Shown here: piece after piece, positions 45,711-54,386 of the stretch
Layout of the letters: every line of letters starts with the position of its first letter
Numbering within the stretch: position 1 is the first letter of the stretch
Source: Vicinamibacterales bacterium
GTDB lineage: Bacteria > Acidobacteriota > Vicinamibacteria > Vicinamibacterales > UBA8438
Assembly (NCBI GenBank): GCA_937766455.1
Contig: CALLXD010000018.1
Location: 1-64,000 of the forward strand
DNA: 64,000 bases
Direction of reading: 5' to 3'
The notes under the pieces: model-generated
What the model saw: only the letters and a program-made list of their open reading frames with translations
Told to the model about the DNA's origin: nothing
The model's database searches: none
Program-made: the position numbers and the translations under genes

Positions 45711-45949
45711 GGCCCTGCGATCCTGCCTACGGCCATCCGTCTCGGACGGGTGACTTGTCTTATCGTTTTTCCTGTCCATTTCAGGCACGCAAGTGCTGTG
45801 GCCAATCGGTCGCGTGCGGCGGCGTCATACGGTGAATACGCCTTGCCCCGTTTCAGCGTTTGGGGGATAGTGGCGATGGGTGCGGACCGATCTGGCTGGA
45901 ACGGGGTGGTCCTGGCGACGCTCTGCGGATTGGTGGAGCTGGAGGTGGC

Positions 45950-47455
45950 ATGAGGTTCACGACTCGTTCTTTGGTCTTTGTGGCGGCCGCGGCGGTGGCC
46001 GCGCCGATCGTTATCGACGCCCAGTCGACGCCGGCGAGTGCCCGGAGTGAAGCTCGGATCCAACTAGGCGACCTTCTGCAGGGAGACCAGCGCTACTGGG
46101 AGGCGATCCGAGCCTACGACATGGCCAAGGCGGGGGCCACGACCGAACAGCTGGTACGTGCGACCAGTGGCAGCCTACGGAGCGCGCTGCGCGTCGCGGA
46201 GTTCACGCAGTCTTTTGACGAAGCGTTGACATTGCGCCAGCTGGCGCCGAGTGACCCGGTGGCGATGTCGCTGGTCGGTGACGCGCTGTGGGCAGCGGGA
46301 TTGTTCGACGAGGCAGAGGCGGTCTATCGCGATGTGCTCGCGCTGGACCCGACGTCAGGGGGAGGCCGAAATGGTCTCGCCAGGAGCCTGGCAACCCGCC
46401 AAGGGCATGAGGAGGCGCTCGAGTGGGCCCAGGCTGCGCTAGAAACTGCGCCGGACGAGCCCTCATTCCACCACACGGTGGGTTCGATTTACCAGCAGAT
46501 GCACCGGTATCGCGAGGCGGCGGACGCCTACGAGAGGTATGTTGCGCTGCTGTCCGTGGCCACGAACTCGGAAAAGGCGGACTGGGCGCGCAACGAGGTA
46601 CAGTTCCTACGGTCGTTCGGTGATCGGCCGGCGGTCCAGCTCTCCGAGCCCGGGCGAGTTCACACCATTCCGTTCCGTCTTGAACGCGACAAGGTCATCG
46701 TGCGCGGCCGGGTCAACGGCCACGATCCAGTGGACTTCGTCATTGACACCGGGGCGGAGCAGACGGTGTTGTCGCAACCGGTCGCTCGCGCCCTCGGCGT
46801 GGATCCGATCACCACCACCCTGAGCGCCGGGGTTGGCGCCGTTGGGTTGCGTGGGCTACAGACCGGCCGGATCGATTCCTTGGCCATCGGTTCGTTCGAG
46901 GTGACCAACCTGCCGGCCATCATCAAGAGCCCGCCTCTGGGCGGTCTTCCCACGCCAGAGGCAGAGGGGTTCTCGCCGTTGGCGCTCGGACTCTCAGTCA
47001 CCATCGACTACGGGTCGCAGCAGTTGTTCATCGGCGAAGACCTGCCGGACGAACCGTCGGACATCATGCTGTCGCTGCGGCAGCACCGACTGCCGGTCGT
47101 GCGCGGTGTGGTCAACGACGAGTACCCGCGAAGCTTTGTCGTCGATACGGGCGGCGAGGTCATTTCTATTAGTCGCGGCACGGCGAACCTGCTGGCGCCG
47201 CTTACCGTGCGGCAGGTGCCGATCAAGGTCTACGGCACATCCGGGTGGGACGACGATGCGTATCTCCGTCCTGGTACGAACCTGGCCTTCGATCAGCTGC
47301 TGTATCGCAACTACTCGGTCGTCGTCCTGAATCTCCATCGACCAAGCGCCCTGCTCGGTTTTCAGATCGGCGGCATCGTCGGCCACAGTTTTCTTAGCGA
47401 CTACAGAGTTACGCTCGATTTGAACCGCAGCGTGATGAAGCTAAAGAAGATCTAG
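45950..47455 (+). CDS. Secreted TPR protein with two retropepsin-like aspartyl protease domains
   Basis: A 501-residue protein. A signal peptide (FTTRSLVFVAAAAVAAPIV, about 24 residues) is followed by TPR-like helices at about 35-220 (GDQRYWEAIRAYDMAK, GLFDEAEAVYRDVLALDP, RYREAADAYERYVALL). Two aspartyl-protease domains come next, each with a DTG motif: D266 in DFVIDTGAEQTVLS and D399 in SFVVDTGGEVISISR. The second half has the GIVGHSFLSDYRVTLDLN signature. Two DTG halves in one chain could pair like pepsin or act as separate domains. The substrate is unknown. GGAGGTG lies 3-9 bases before ATG 45950. Confidence 0.82.
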   Translation: MRFTTRSLVFVAAAAVAAPIVIDAQSTPASARSEARIQLGDLLQGDQRYWEAIRAYDMAKAGATTEQLVRATSGSLRSALRVAEFTQSFDEALTLRQLAPSDPVAMSLVGDALWAAGLFDEAEAVYRDVLALDPTSGGGRNGLARSLATRQGHEEALEWAQAALETAPDEPSFHHTVGSIYQQMHRYREAADAYERYVALLSVATNSEKADWARNEVQFLRSFGDRPAVQLSEPGRVHTIPFRLERDKVIVRGRVNGHDPVDFVIDTGAEQTVLSQPVARALGVDPITTTLSAGVGAVGLRGLQTGRIDSLAIGSFEVTNLPAIIKSPPLGGLPTPEAEGFSPLALGLSVTIDYGSQQLFIGEDLPDEPSDIMLSLRQHRLPVVRGVVNDEYPRSFVVDTGGEVISISRGTANLLAPLTVRQVPIKVYGTSGWDDDAYLRPGTNLAFDQLLYRNYSVVVLNLHRPSALLGFQIGGIVGHSFLSDYRVTLDLNRSVMKLKKI

Positions 47456-47500
47456 CGCCCCTGGACCTGGACCCGCCTCGGACCACGCCCGTAGCCCCGT

Positions 47501-47767
47501 CTAACTACTCGTCTCCAAGAACAGGCTCAGGGTGCGCCGGAGGTCCGGCGGGAGGTCTTCTTCCTTGAGCGACCGCAGGAGGGACACCGTTGAACGGTAG
47601 GTGTGGAGCTGGGCGAGACAGGTCTGGCAGTCGTCGAGATGACGGGTCAATTCGGCGTGATGCTGGGGCTGGAGCCGCTCCTCCAGGTAGTCGGCCAACA
47701 GCGCCACCACCCGCGAGCACGGAGCCCGGGTCGAGGGCGTGCGAGTCTGGCCAAACTCAGAAGTCAT
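47501..47767 (-). CDS. Small zf-HC2 (anti-sigma-like) zinc-finger protein
   Basis: An 88-residue protein with a zinc-binding His-Cys pattern: a Cys in RAPCSRVVALLADYLEERL, then HLDDCQTCLAQLHTY (H-x3-C-x2-C), as in the ZAS/zf-HC2 domain of anti-sigma factors. No membrane segment follows, so it is cytoplasmic. ATG 47767 lies 11 bases inside the end of the large barrel gene, so it is translated after it. No matching sigma factor gene is adjacent on this strand. Confidence 0.72.
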   Translation of the reverse strand: MTSEFGQTRTPSTRAPCSRVVALLADYLEERLQPQHHAELTRHLDDCQTCLAQLHTYRSTVSLLRSLKEEDLPPDLRRTLSLFLETSS

Positions 47768-50700
47768 AGCCGACCCAGAAGTCGAACCTCGGCTTGCGGT
47801 AGTCGGCGCTCCCGCCCTGACTCGCGAAGAGGACATCTTCCCAGTCCCGGTTGAACAGCGTGCGCCATGACCAGTCGAAGTGGGCGGGAAAGCCGATGAC
47901 GAACGTGGTCAGACCGATGCCGTACGCGGCCCTGCTGTCGATGAGTCGAAATCCGGAGACCGACTGCTCTGGGCCGAACGTCGGGACGACTTGGAACCCG
48001 AGCGAACCGTCCGGCTGGACCACGGCTTCCTGCCTGAATCCAGTCACCGGGGTGAAGAGTTCTGTGCTTCCCGAAGACAGCTTAAACGGCGTGCCGTTCA
48101 AGCTCGCTCCACCCAAATTGAAGAAGAAGGTGCCGCGAATACCTCCGAGTACGCCGATCGGTGTCAGCATCGCTTCGATCAGCGGGAAGCGAAGCTCCGC
48201 GTTGACATGGCCGGCTTCGTGGCCGATGAATTCGAGATACTCGAATCCCCGCATGTCGCCGTTGCCACCAAAGAAGTGAAAGTCCGGGAAATCGCCGAAG
48301 CTGTTGAACCACCGTCCGCGGAGGGCCAGGACGCCGGTCTGCCCAATACGCTTGTAGTACCGGGCGTCCGCGTCCACTGTCTGTTTGCCGAGGAACGTCG
48401 CGCCGATCGACGGCGCGTACTGATACGCGAACCGCATGGTGTTGCCGTCAACGGGACCGAATTCACGGAACACCGTTGTTTCCTGGACGAAGCTGACCCC
48501 GAACGGGACCTGGGCGCCATCGCGAAAAAACGAAGTGCCGAACTGTTGCTCTTGGAACTGCCGGGCTTGCTGCTCGAGCGCCTGATTCTGAAATTCTTCG
48601 GTCGAATGCATTAGGCCGGCGGAGAATTCCAGGCGTCTGAAGCGGTCGAAGGGATAGATACCGAACGCCGTGCCGCCCCGCGTGCTCGAAACGGCCTGGG
48701 CGTCGTCGCGGCTGAGAAACGCGAGCGAGGGGTCGTAGAATCCACTGTTGCCGAAGAAGAACGATTCTTGGGAGAACCCCTGGAACCCGTACTGAAGGCG
48801 ACCGCTCAGGTTGAAATACGACCCGGTAATGGTCCGGAACTGCTGAATCGAGTAGGCCTGAAACTGGAAGCTCTGGTCACCCAGCACGTCCGTGAATGAG
48901 ATAGCGGTGCCGCCCAAGACGTCACCGTTGCTGGTGACGCCGAGATTGATGGGCGGCGCGCCGTCCAGGAACATCTTCTCGAAACGGCCTTTCCGCCGAT
49001 TGTTGGCGGCGATGACGTTGTGTGTCAGCGGAGCCTGGAAATCGATATTGGCGCCGGGGCCGCCGAAGTCAGTGGTCGCGGCCGCGTAGAGCGGCTCCTC
49101 CCGCACCAGCGTGTGAATGCCGTAGAACCCCTTGAAGTACGTCACGAACGCGATGCGGTCCTCCTCGTCGTCGCCGCCCGGGAGGACGATGGTGGACAGG
49201 TTGCCGGTCGCGGTGTCGGTGTACTGTCGCAGTTCGCCGTTGTCGAGGTCGAGGGTCCAGATGTTGTAGATCTCCGCATTGGCTGCCTGGGTGGGGTCGA
49301 TCGGCGCCAGGGGGTCGGTCGCGGTAGACGCAAACGTCAGCGTATGGTCGTCGAGAAACTGCGCCGCCGCCTCGGTGGCCGTGCCAAAGGTCAGCTGTGT
49401 CTTCGCTTTCGTCTCGAGATCCAGTTTGAACAGTTTGTTGTTGCCGCTGATACGCGCGACATACACAAGATACGAGCCGTCCGGTGAGAACGTGGGCGCG
49501 TAGTCGGCGAAACCGTCTTCCGTGAGATTCGTGATCTCCTCGGTTTCCAGATCGAGGAGATAGATATCGCCCACCGCACCCTGCAACGCGGAGAAGGCGA
49601 CCATGCGGCCGTCAGGCGAGAAGTCTGGTGACTCGGGCGCGTCCACGTCGTTCATCGGGAGGAGTTGCTCGATCTTCTGGGTCACGACGTTCTGGAGCAC
49701 GAGCGACCGAAATTTACCCTTGCGTACGAAGTAGGCCAGTCGATCGTCGACGGGCGACCATGACAACCACGGCACCTGGTTGAACCGGGCCAGTGGCAGG
49801 CCGAACGACTCGAATCCGAGGTCCTGGTTGAATCCGTCGGTCAGGTTTCTGACCACCTCACCGTCGGTCGCCGACAGCAGCACGAGGTCGATTTCCCCGT
49901 CCTTCCGATTTTGTGCGAAGGCTGCAATCAGATCGCCAGACGGTGATGATTCGATCGAGACAGTTGCGGCGTACTGGGTTTCCAATGGGTCTGGCGCAAG
50001 GTCGCGGCCGTAGTCGTCGGGGCGTTCCTTGTCGCGAAACTCCTGGAAACGTTCTCGAATGTAGTCCTCGAATTCGTCGTCGAACTCCTCGGCCGGGATG
50101 TCGAATGCGTCGTCGTAGACGTCACCGCCGCCGCCAATCGCGGTTTTTCGCAACGAGAAGAGATACTCGCGCACGCCCTCTTTGCCCCACCGTTCTTCTA
50201 TGAACTCGAAAGCGGCGTGGCCGAGGTTGTAGACCACCCGGAGGCTGCTGAAGTTGCCATACCCGTTGAACTCGCTCATTCTGGGAAGAATGTCGGCCAG
50301 AGCGGCATCGCGGACCTGCATCAAATCCATCGGGCGCCAGATGCCGGCCATGTAGTCGGCCAGCCCCTCGTCGACCCAGAGCGGGATGCCCTGCCGGATG
50401 GCCGAGCGCGGGACGATATCGAACGCGAACTGGTGCGTCAGTTCGTGGGTAATCAGGCGGTAGAGCTGATCCGGCGGTTCGTCGATAGGCAGCAGGATAC
50501 GCCGGCGGAACGGCTCGGCGAACGCGCCGACGCCGGAGGAGACCGCCCCTGGAATGACGTTCTGCTGCTCGAATTCGCTGTGCGTCTTGAAGACGACCAA
50601 TGGCACCAAGGTGGCCAGGTCATGCGTCAGGTCGGCGCTCACCTGCGCGTAGGCGCTTTCGGCGTAGGACGCGATTCGTTCCAGGTGCTGCTCAAGCTCG

Positions 50701-50900
50701 GGGTAGTAGAAAATCTCGAAATGCTCCGTCTCGTAGATGTGCCAGTCGAAGTCGTCGTACTTGACCCGGTTCTTTCCGTAGTACGGGTTGAACCCGCCCT
50801 GGGCCCATGACTCGGCCGTCCAACCCAGCGCCAGCAGGCTGGTCAGACAGATGACAGCCCAGCGGCCGTGGGCAGTGCGCCCGCGGTGAGTACGGCTCAT
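47757..50900 (-). CDS. Secreted gluzincin (MA-like peptidase) – beta-propeller – outer-membrane barrel protein
   Basis: A 1047-residue protein. Signal peptide (WAVICLTSLLALGWTAESWA). A peptidase MA-like domain at about 45-300 has zinc motif THELTHQF (H152, E153, H156) and third ligand E178 in LWVDEGLADY. A TolB/PD40-like propeller at about 350-660 repeats SPDG-type blades (DFSPDGRMVAFSA, TFSPDGSYLVYVA). The C-terminal 350 residues resemble an Omp85-like or other surface barrel (FPDFHFFGGNGDMRGFEY, ending in FDFWVGYDF with terminal Phe). Cell-surface proteolysis or export is inferred. The gene is intact, and its end overlaps the zf-HC2 gene. Confidence 0.82.
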   Translation of the reverse strand: MSRTHRGRTAHGRWAVICLTSLLALGWTAESWAQGGFNPYYGKNRVKYDDFDWHIYETEHFEIFYYPELEQHLERIASYAESAYAQVSADLTHDLATLVPLVVFKTHSEFEQQNVIPGAVSSGVGAFAEPFRRRILLPIDEPPDQLYRLITHELTHQFAFDIVPRSAIRQGIPLWVDEGLADYMAGIWRPMDLMQVRDAALADILPRMSEFNGYGNFSSLRVVYNLGHAAFEFIEERWGKEGVREYLFSLRKTAIGGGGDVYDDAFDIPAEEFDDEFEDYIRERFQEFRDKERPDDYGRDLAPDPLETQYAATVSIESSPSGDLIAAFAQNRKDGEIDLVLLSATDGEVVRNLTDGFNQDLGFESFGLPLARFNQVPWLSWSPVDDRLAYFVRKGKFRSLVLQNVVTQKIEQLLPMNDVDAPESPDFSPDGRMVAFSALQGAVGDIYLLDLETEEITNLTEDGFADYAPTFSPDGSYLVYVARISGNNKLFKLDLETKAKTQLTFGTATEAAAQFLDDHTLTFASTATDPLAPIDPTQAANAEIYNIWTLDLDNGELRQYTDTATGNLSTIVLPGGDDEEDRIAFVTYFKGFYGIHTLVREEPLYAAATTDFGGPGANIDFQAPLTHNVIAANNRRKGRFEKMFLDGAPPINLGVTSNGDVLGGTAISFTDVLGDQSFQFQAYSIQQFRTITGSYFNLSGRLQYGFQGFSQESFFFGNSGFYDPSLAFLSRDDAQAVSSTRGGTAFGIYPFDRFRRLEFSAGLMHSTEEFQNQALEQQARQFQEQQFGTSFFRDGAQVPFGVSFVQETTVFREFGPVDGNTMRFAYQYAPSIGATFLGKQTVDADARYYKRIGQTGVLALRGRWFNSFGDFPDFHFFGGNGDMRGFEYLEFIGHEAGHVNAELRFPLIEAMLTPIGVLGGIRGTFFFNLGGASLNGTPFKLSSGSTELFTPVTGFRQEAVVQPDGSLGFQVVPTFGPEQSVSGFRLIDSRAAYGIGLTTFVIGFPAHFDWSWRTLFNRDWEDVLFASQGGSADYRKPRFDFWVGYDF

Positions 50901-51373
50901 GATGCACCTCGTGAGGGAGCCAGCGGCGTGTCTGAGTGGGCTGGCGGAGACTGGAGCCATCTTACTGTAGCTATGACGGGCCTCGCAATGATGTGGATCC
51001 CGCCGGGTAGACCCTGAGAGTAGGAGCAAGAGGCGTGCCCGCCTGCGCAGTCAGATGGCCTGGCGGATTCCCTGGGTCTCGACGCGGCGCTGAGGCCCGG
51101 CGGGGTCCCCGGCCTGCCATCAGCGAGGAAACCGCCCGCGAACGAGCGGGGGCTCGTTCCACGTGCACCGCGGTCTCTCAACCGCGTGCCACAGGGACGG
51201 CGGGGTGTCCACATCCGGCGAAGTATGCCCCCGTTAGGCGACACCAGTGGTAGCCCCCGGTTGTCGGGAGAATAGGCGCGAACGAGAGGTCCACCGGCCC
51301 GATATACTTGGAGCGCTGGAATAATTCAGGCCGCGTCCGTGTTCATGGTCATAGCGGCCGGGGCCTACTAACA
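50901..51373. other. Divergent intergenic region with stable hairpins
   Basis: These 473 bases separate the divergent barrel and sigma-factor genes. Two adjacent hairpins stand out: CCCGC (51135-51139) with GCGGG (51146-51150), and CGCGGT (51169-51174) with ACCGCG (51181-51186) around CTCTCA. No RNA family (RNase P, SRP, 6S, tmRNA) matched by eye, and no convincing open frame is present. Confidence 0.35.
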
Positions 51374-51985
51374 ATGTTGCGACACATGCGCCTAGCCAGC
51401 GACTCGGCGGATGGGGCCATGGCGGATCTCCGCGCCATGTCGGACCAGGCTCTCGACCATATCGATAGTCTGTACGGGGCCGCCATGCGTCTGACGCGCA
51501 ACCCCGCCGACGCCGAAGATCTGGTGCAGGACACCTATGTCAAAGCGGTCCGGTTCGAAGAGCAGTTCAAACCGGGGACTCATTTGAAGGCGTGGCTGCA
51601 CACGATTCTGCACAATACGTTTCTCAACCAGCGACGCCGGGCCACCCGTGATCCCGTCGACGTCGACAGCGAGCAAGTGGACAGCGCACCGGCGCGGGTG
51701 ACGGACGGGCCGTCACCCGAGGAGCTGTTGGTGCGGGGCGCGCTGGGCGTGGATCTGCAGGCGGCCATCGACGCCCTGCCAGACGCGTTCCGGCAGGCGG
51801 TCTGGTTGCGCGACGTCGAGGAGTTCTCCTACAAGGAGATCGCGGGAATTCTGCACGTCGCGGCCGGTACCGTGATGTCGCGTATTTCCCGGGGGCGTCG
51901 GATGCTGTATCGGCATCTTACTGAACAGCAGCCTGGTGGACCTGGACTCCGAATCGTGGGTCGTGAGGCCTCACGTCTGGACTGA
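51374..51985 (+). CDS. ECF-type RNA polymerase sigma factor
   Basis: A sigma-70 family factor of about 203 residues. Region 2 is [20 protein letters not shown] followed by [15 protein letters not shown] and [18 protein letters not shown]. Region 4 is [20 protein letters not shown] with [28 protein letters not shown] 51374 is taken, but ATG 51386 or 51419 are possible. The anti-sigma gene follows three bases after the stop, and a thioredoxin gene after that. Confidence 0.9.
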   Translation: MLRHMRLASDSADGAMADLRAMSDQALDHIDSLYGAAMRLTRNPADAEDLVQDTYVKAVRFEEQFKPGTHLKAWLHTILHNTFLNQRRRATRDPVDVDSEQVDSAPARVTDGPSPEELLVRGALGVDLQAAIDALPDAFRQAVWLRDVEEFSYKEIAGILHVAAGTVMSRISRGRRMLYRHLTEQQPGGPGLRIVGREASRLD

Positions 51986-51988
51986 GCA

Positions 51989-52756
51989 ATGACCATCTGT
52001 CAAGAAATCGACTCGTTAATGACCCCCTACGTGGATGGCGAGGTGGACTTCGCGGTCAAGCAGGCGGTCGAGGACCATCTCGGCGATTGTGAGCTGTGTC
52101 GGGCGCGGGCTCGGACGGAGGAGGCCGCGCGTCGCCTGGTGCAGGCCGGGGCGTCGACGTTGTCTGCCAGCGCGCCGGCGTCCTTGCGTGCGAGATGCGT
52201 CGGAGCCGTGTCCACGCGAGATGCCGCGCCGCGCCCGGCGTCGCGGGGTTCGCGAACGCGACGATGGCTTCCGCTGTCGATGGCCGCGACGTTGCTGCTG
52301 GCGGTGGGTGGTGTGTTCATGGTCGGCCAGCAGGAGCGTCTGGAGGCGGCATTCGCCGCCCAGCTGGCGATCGACCATGAGAAGTGCTTCACCGAATTTG
52401 GGACCGGTCACCCCCCGCTTGATGCCGCGGCGGCGGAGGACTACCTGGCGACGGAGCACGGTGTCGATGTGGTGGTGCCGGTCGGCGACGACCAGGAGCA
52501 CGTGGAGCTGGTGGACGCGAGAAGTTGCGAGTACGAGGGCGGTCGGATGGCGCACCTGCTGTACGAGGTTGAGGGACGGCAGGTGTCGCTGTTCGTAGTG
52601 CCCGACGGGTCGCGTGCCGAGCGCTCGCTTGAGGTTGTGGGGCACCAGGCGCGCCTCTGGTCCGCCGCCGACGTGGGGTACGTCCTGGTCGGGGATGCGG
52701 GGGACGCCGAGGTCATGGACAAGGTTGCCGCGTATATGCGAGCCTATGGGAGATAA
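51989..52756 (+). CDS. Membrane-anchored anti-sigma factor (zf-HC2)
   Basis: A 255-residue partner of the adjacent sigma factor. The cytoplasmic N-terminal zinc site is C4, H30, C34, C37 (DHLGDCELC). One membrane helix lies at 93-112 (WLPLSMAATLLLAVGGVFMV). The extracytoplasmic domain carries two further Cys, C133 in AIDHEKCFTEFG and C180 in VDARSCEYEGG. Those could form a disulfide or bind a ligand such as heme. Their presence next to a TlpA-like gene suggests that signal sensing is redox-linked; this is inference. Confidence 0.88.
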   Translation: MTICQEIDSLMTPYVDGEVDFAVKQAVEDHLGDCELCRARARTEEAARRLVQAGASTLSASAPASLRARCVGAVSTRDAAPRPASRGSRTRRWLPLSMAATLLLAVGGVFMVGQQERLEAAFAAQLAIDHEKCFTEFGTGHPPLDAAAAEDYLATEHGVDVVVPVGDDQEHVELVDARSCEYEGGRMAHLLYEVEGRQVSLFVVPDGSRAERSLEVVGHQARLWSAADVGYVLVGDAGDAEVMDKVAAYMRAYGR

Positions 52757-52793
52757 CCTGTTGGTGCCAAAATATGAGAGGAACGATCACACC

Positions 52794-53357
52794 ATGACGC
52801 TTCGCTGGATGGTTGCAGGCGTGGCGGCCTTCGGGCTGGCCGTACTCACGTTGCCGGCCGAGCTGACGCACACGCATGCGCACACGGCGGAGACCGCGGG
52901 AGCGGTCGAGGGCACGATGGCGCCAGCGTGCGATGTCGATGCACGACCGGCCGACTTCGACTTCACGTTGCAAGATATGAACGGCGATGATGTGTCGTTC
53001 AGCGAACTGAAGGGCAAGGTCGTGCTGTTGAACTTCTGGGCGACTTGGTGCGGCCCATGCAAAATTGAAATGCCGTGGTTCGTCGAGTTCGCCGACCAGT
53101 ACGAGGATCAGGGATTGGTGGTTCTTGGGGTGTCGATCGACGACACACCGGACAAAATTCAGGAATTCGCGGCGGAGTACGATGTCGACTACCCGATGCT
53201 GGTCGGCTTGGAGCGGGATGATTTCATGGAGTCCTACGGGCCAATCTGGGGGGTGCCGATGACGTTCTTCATCGACCGAGACGGCGCGCTGTGTCGGACG
53301 CATGCCGGGATCGCCGCGCGGGAAGAGTTCGAGAAGGACATCACGGATCTGCTGTAG
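52794..53357 (+). CDS. TlpA/ResA-like periplasmic thiol-disulfide oxidoreductase
   Basis: A 187-residue thioredoxin-fold protein. A membrane anchor or signal peptide (WMVAGVAAFGLAVLTLPA) is followed by a His-rich stretch THTHAHT (25-31). The redox motif is WCGPC (C86, C89) in LLNFWATWCGPCKIEMP, and the cis-Pro is in GVPMTFFID. ATG 52794 with GAGAGG upstream is chosen over ATG 52746, which overlaps the anti-sigma end. Third gene of the sigma/anti-sigma operon; likely a periplasmic thiol reductant. Confidence 0.88.
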   Translation: MTLRWMVAGVAAFGLAVLTLPAELTHTHAHTAETAGAVEGTMAPACDVDARPADFDFTLQDMNGDDVSFSELKGKVVLLNFWATWCGPCKIEMPWFVEFADQYEDQGLVVLGVSIDDTPDKIQEFAAEYDVDYPMLVGLERDDFMESYGPIWGVPMTFFIDRDGALCRTHAGIAAREEFEKDITDLL

Positions 53358-53394
53358 TGGTGGCTTGGCGCTCGTGATGCGCTCCTCTGGCAAC

Positions 53395-53418
53395 ACGCCG
53401 ACCCGGAAGGGTCGGCGT
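53395..53418 (+). terminator. Probable terminator after the sigma operon
   Basis: ACGCCGACCC (53395-53404) pairs perfectly with GGGTCGGCGT (53409-53418) around a GNRA-type loop GGAA. It begins 38 bases after the tlpA stop. Only a short, mixed T/G stretch follows (TGTCGTGT). Confidence 0.6.
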
Positions 53419-53506
53419 TGTCGTGTACGGGCGTGCGGACGCCCGTGAGGGAGCACGCCGCCAGTGTACGGCTGTAGTATGATTGGCCGCGCGAGGGGGG
53501 TTACAC

Positions 53507-53731
53507 ATGCTGAAAGGGTTCGTCCACGCTGACTTGCCATGCGGGTGCCGTCTCGCGTTTCGCGAAGGGGTGGCGGGCAGCCCGGTGACGGTGCTTGTCG
53601 ACCGCAAGTCGCCAGGGTGCCGGCTATCTCTGCATGTCGAGGGGCTACCGATTTACGACTACCGCGAGGCGCTCAGACCCTCCACGCGTGTCAGCCAGAT
53701 GGAAGAAGAAGGCTACGAAGAAGAGGGCTAG
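53507..53731 (+). CDS. Small Cys-containing protein, unknown function
   Basis: A 74-residue protein, MLKGFVHADLPCGCRLAF onwards, with three Cys (PCGC and SPGCRLS) and an acidic tail (QMEEEGYEEEG). A GAGGGGGG ribosome-binding site lies 6-13 bases before ATG 53507, and a TATGAT-like -10 lies at 53478-53483. The CGC..C spacing could bind a metal. No family was recognised. It faces the carboxypeptidase-regulatory gene, 9 bases away. Confidence 0.55.
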   Translation: MLKGFVHADLPCGCRLAFREGVAGSPVTVLVDRKSPGCRLSLHVEGLPIYDYREALRPSTRVSQMEEEGYEEEG

Positions 53732-54386
53732 TGCACCGCGCTAGCGCGTGAGCGTCAGGTCGAACGTCGTACTCTCTCCCGTCTCGATGGCCACCTCAAC
53801 TCCGGCCGCTGCAATCTCCTGAAACACCGCTGCTCCGTAGAGATCGCCTTCGTAGATTCCTGACACCGCGGACACGAGGTAGGCGCCCGCCGGCAGGCCG
53901 GTCATCGTATAGCGTCCCGAGGCATCCGGATATGTCAGGCGGACGTGACGGCTGCGGGGCTGCCACAGCGCGGGATTGACGGGCAGTGCAACAACGGCCG
54001 GGTCCGTAGCCGCGCGGCCCTGTTGGTCATGGACGGTGCCGGTCAGACGGGTGACCCGGTCTGTGACGACCAGACGGACCCCTTCCCGCGTCTCGCCCGA
54101 CCGCAGGTCGAACGGGATGTCGATGCGGTCGCGCTCTTCGTAGACCGTCGACTCCAACGACCACGGGAACGGTAACCCGTCCAGCCGGATGATCCGCTGC
54201 CCGTCCGGCGTCTCAAGCAGAAAGCGGTCGTTCTCGTCCACCTGACTCTGTGTGAGTCCGGAGCCCATCGTGCCGTCGGCGACCGGCGCGCTCACCCAGA
54301 GGTCGCGTAGGTCTGGGGCGGGCGTGGTAGCTCCGACGACGGTCTCGACTACCCCTGAGCTTGATCCGATCCCGTGGACGGTTTAA

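Noticed and set aside
51131-51143. ACCGCCCGCGAAC shared with the mtnA leader at 21427-21439
   Set aside because: Only 13 bases match and the surroundings do not align. In GC-rich DNA this may be chance.
50990-51240. Possible RNase P, SRP or 6S RNA in the sigma-factor spacer
   Set aside because: The stretch contains CGAGGAAACC and hairpins, but none of the conserved cores of those RNAs could be found.
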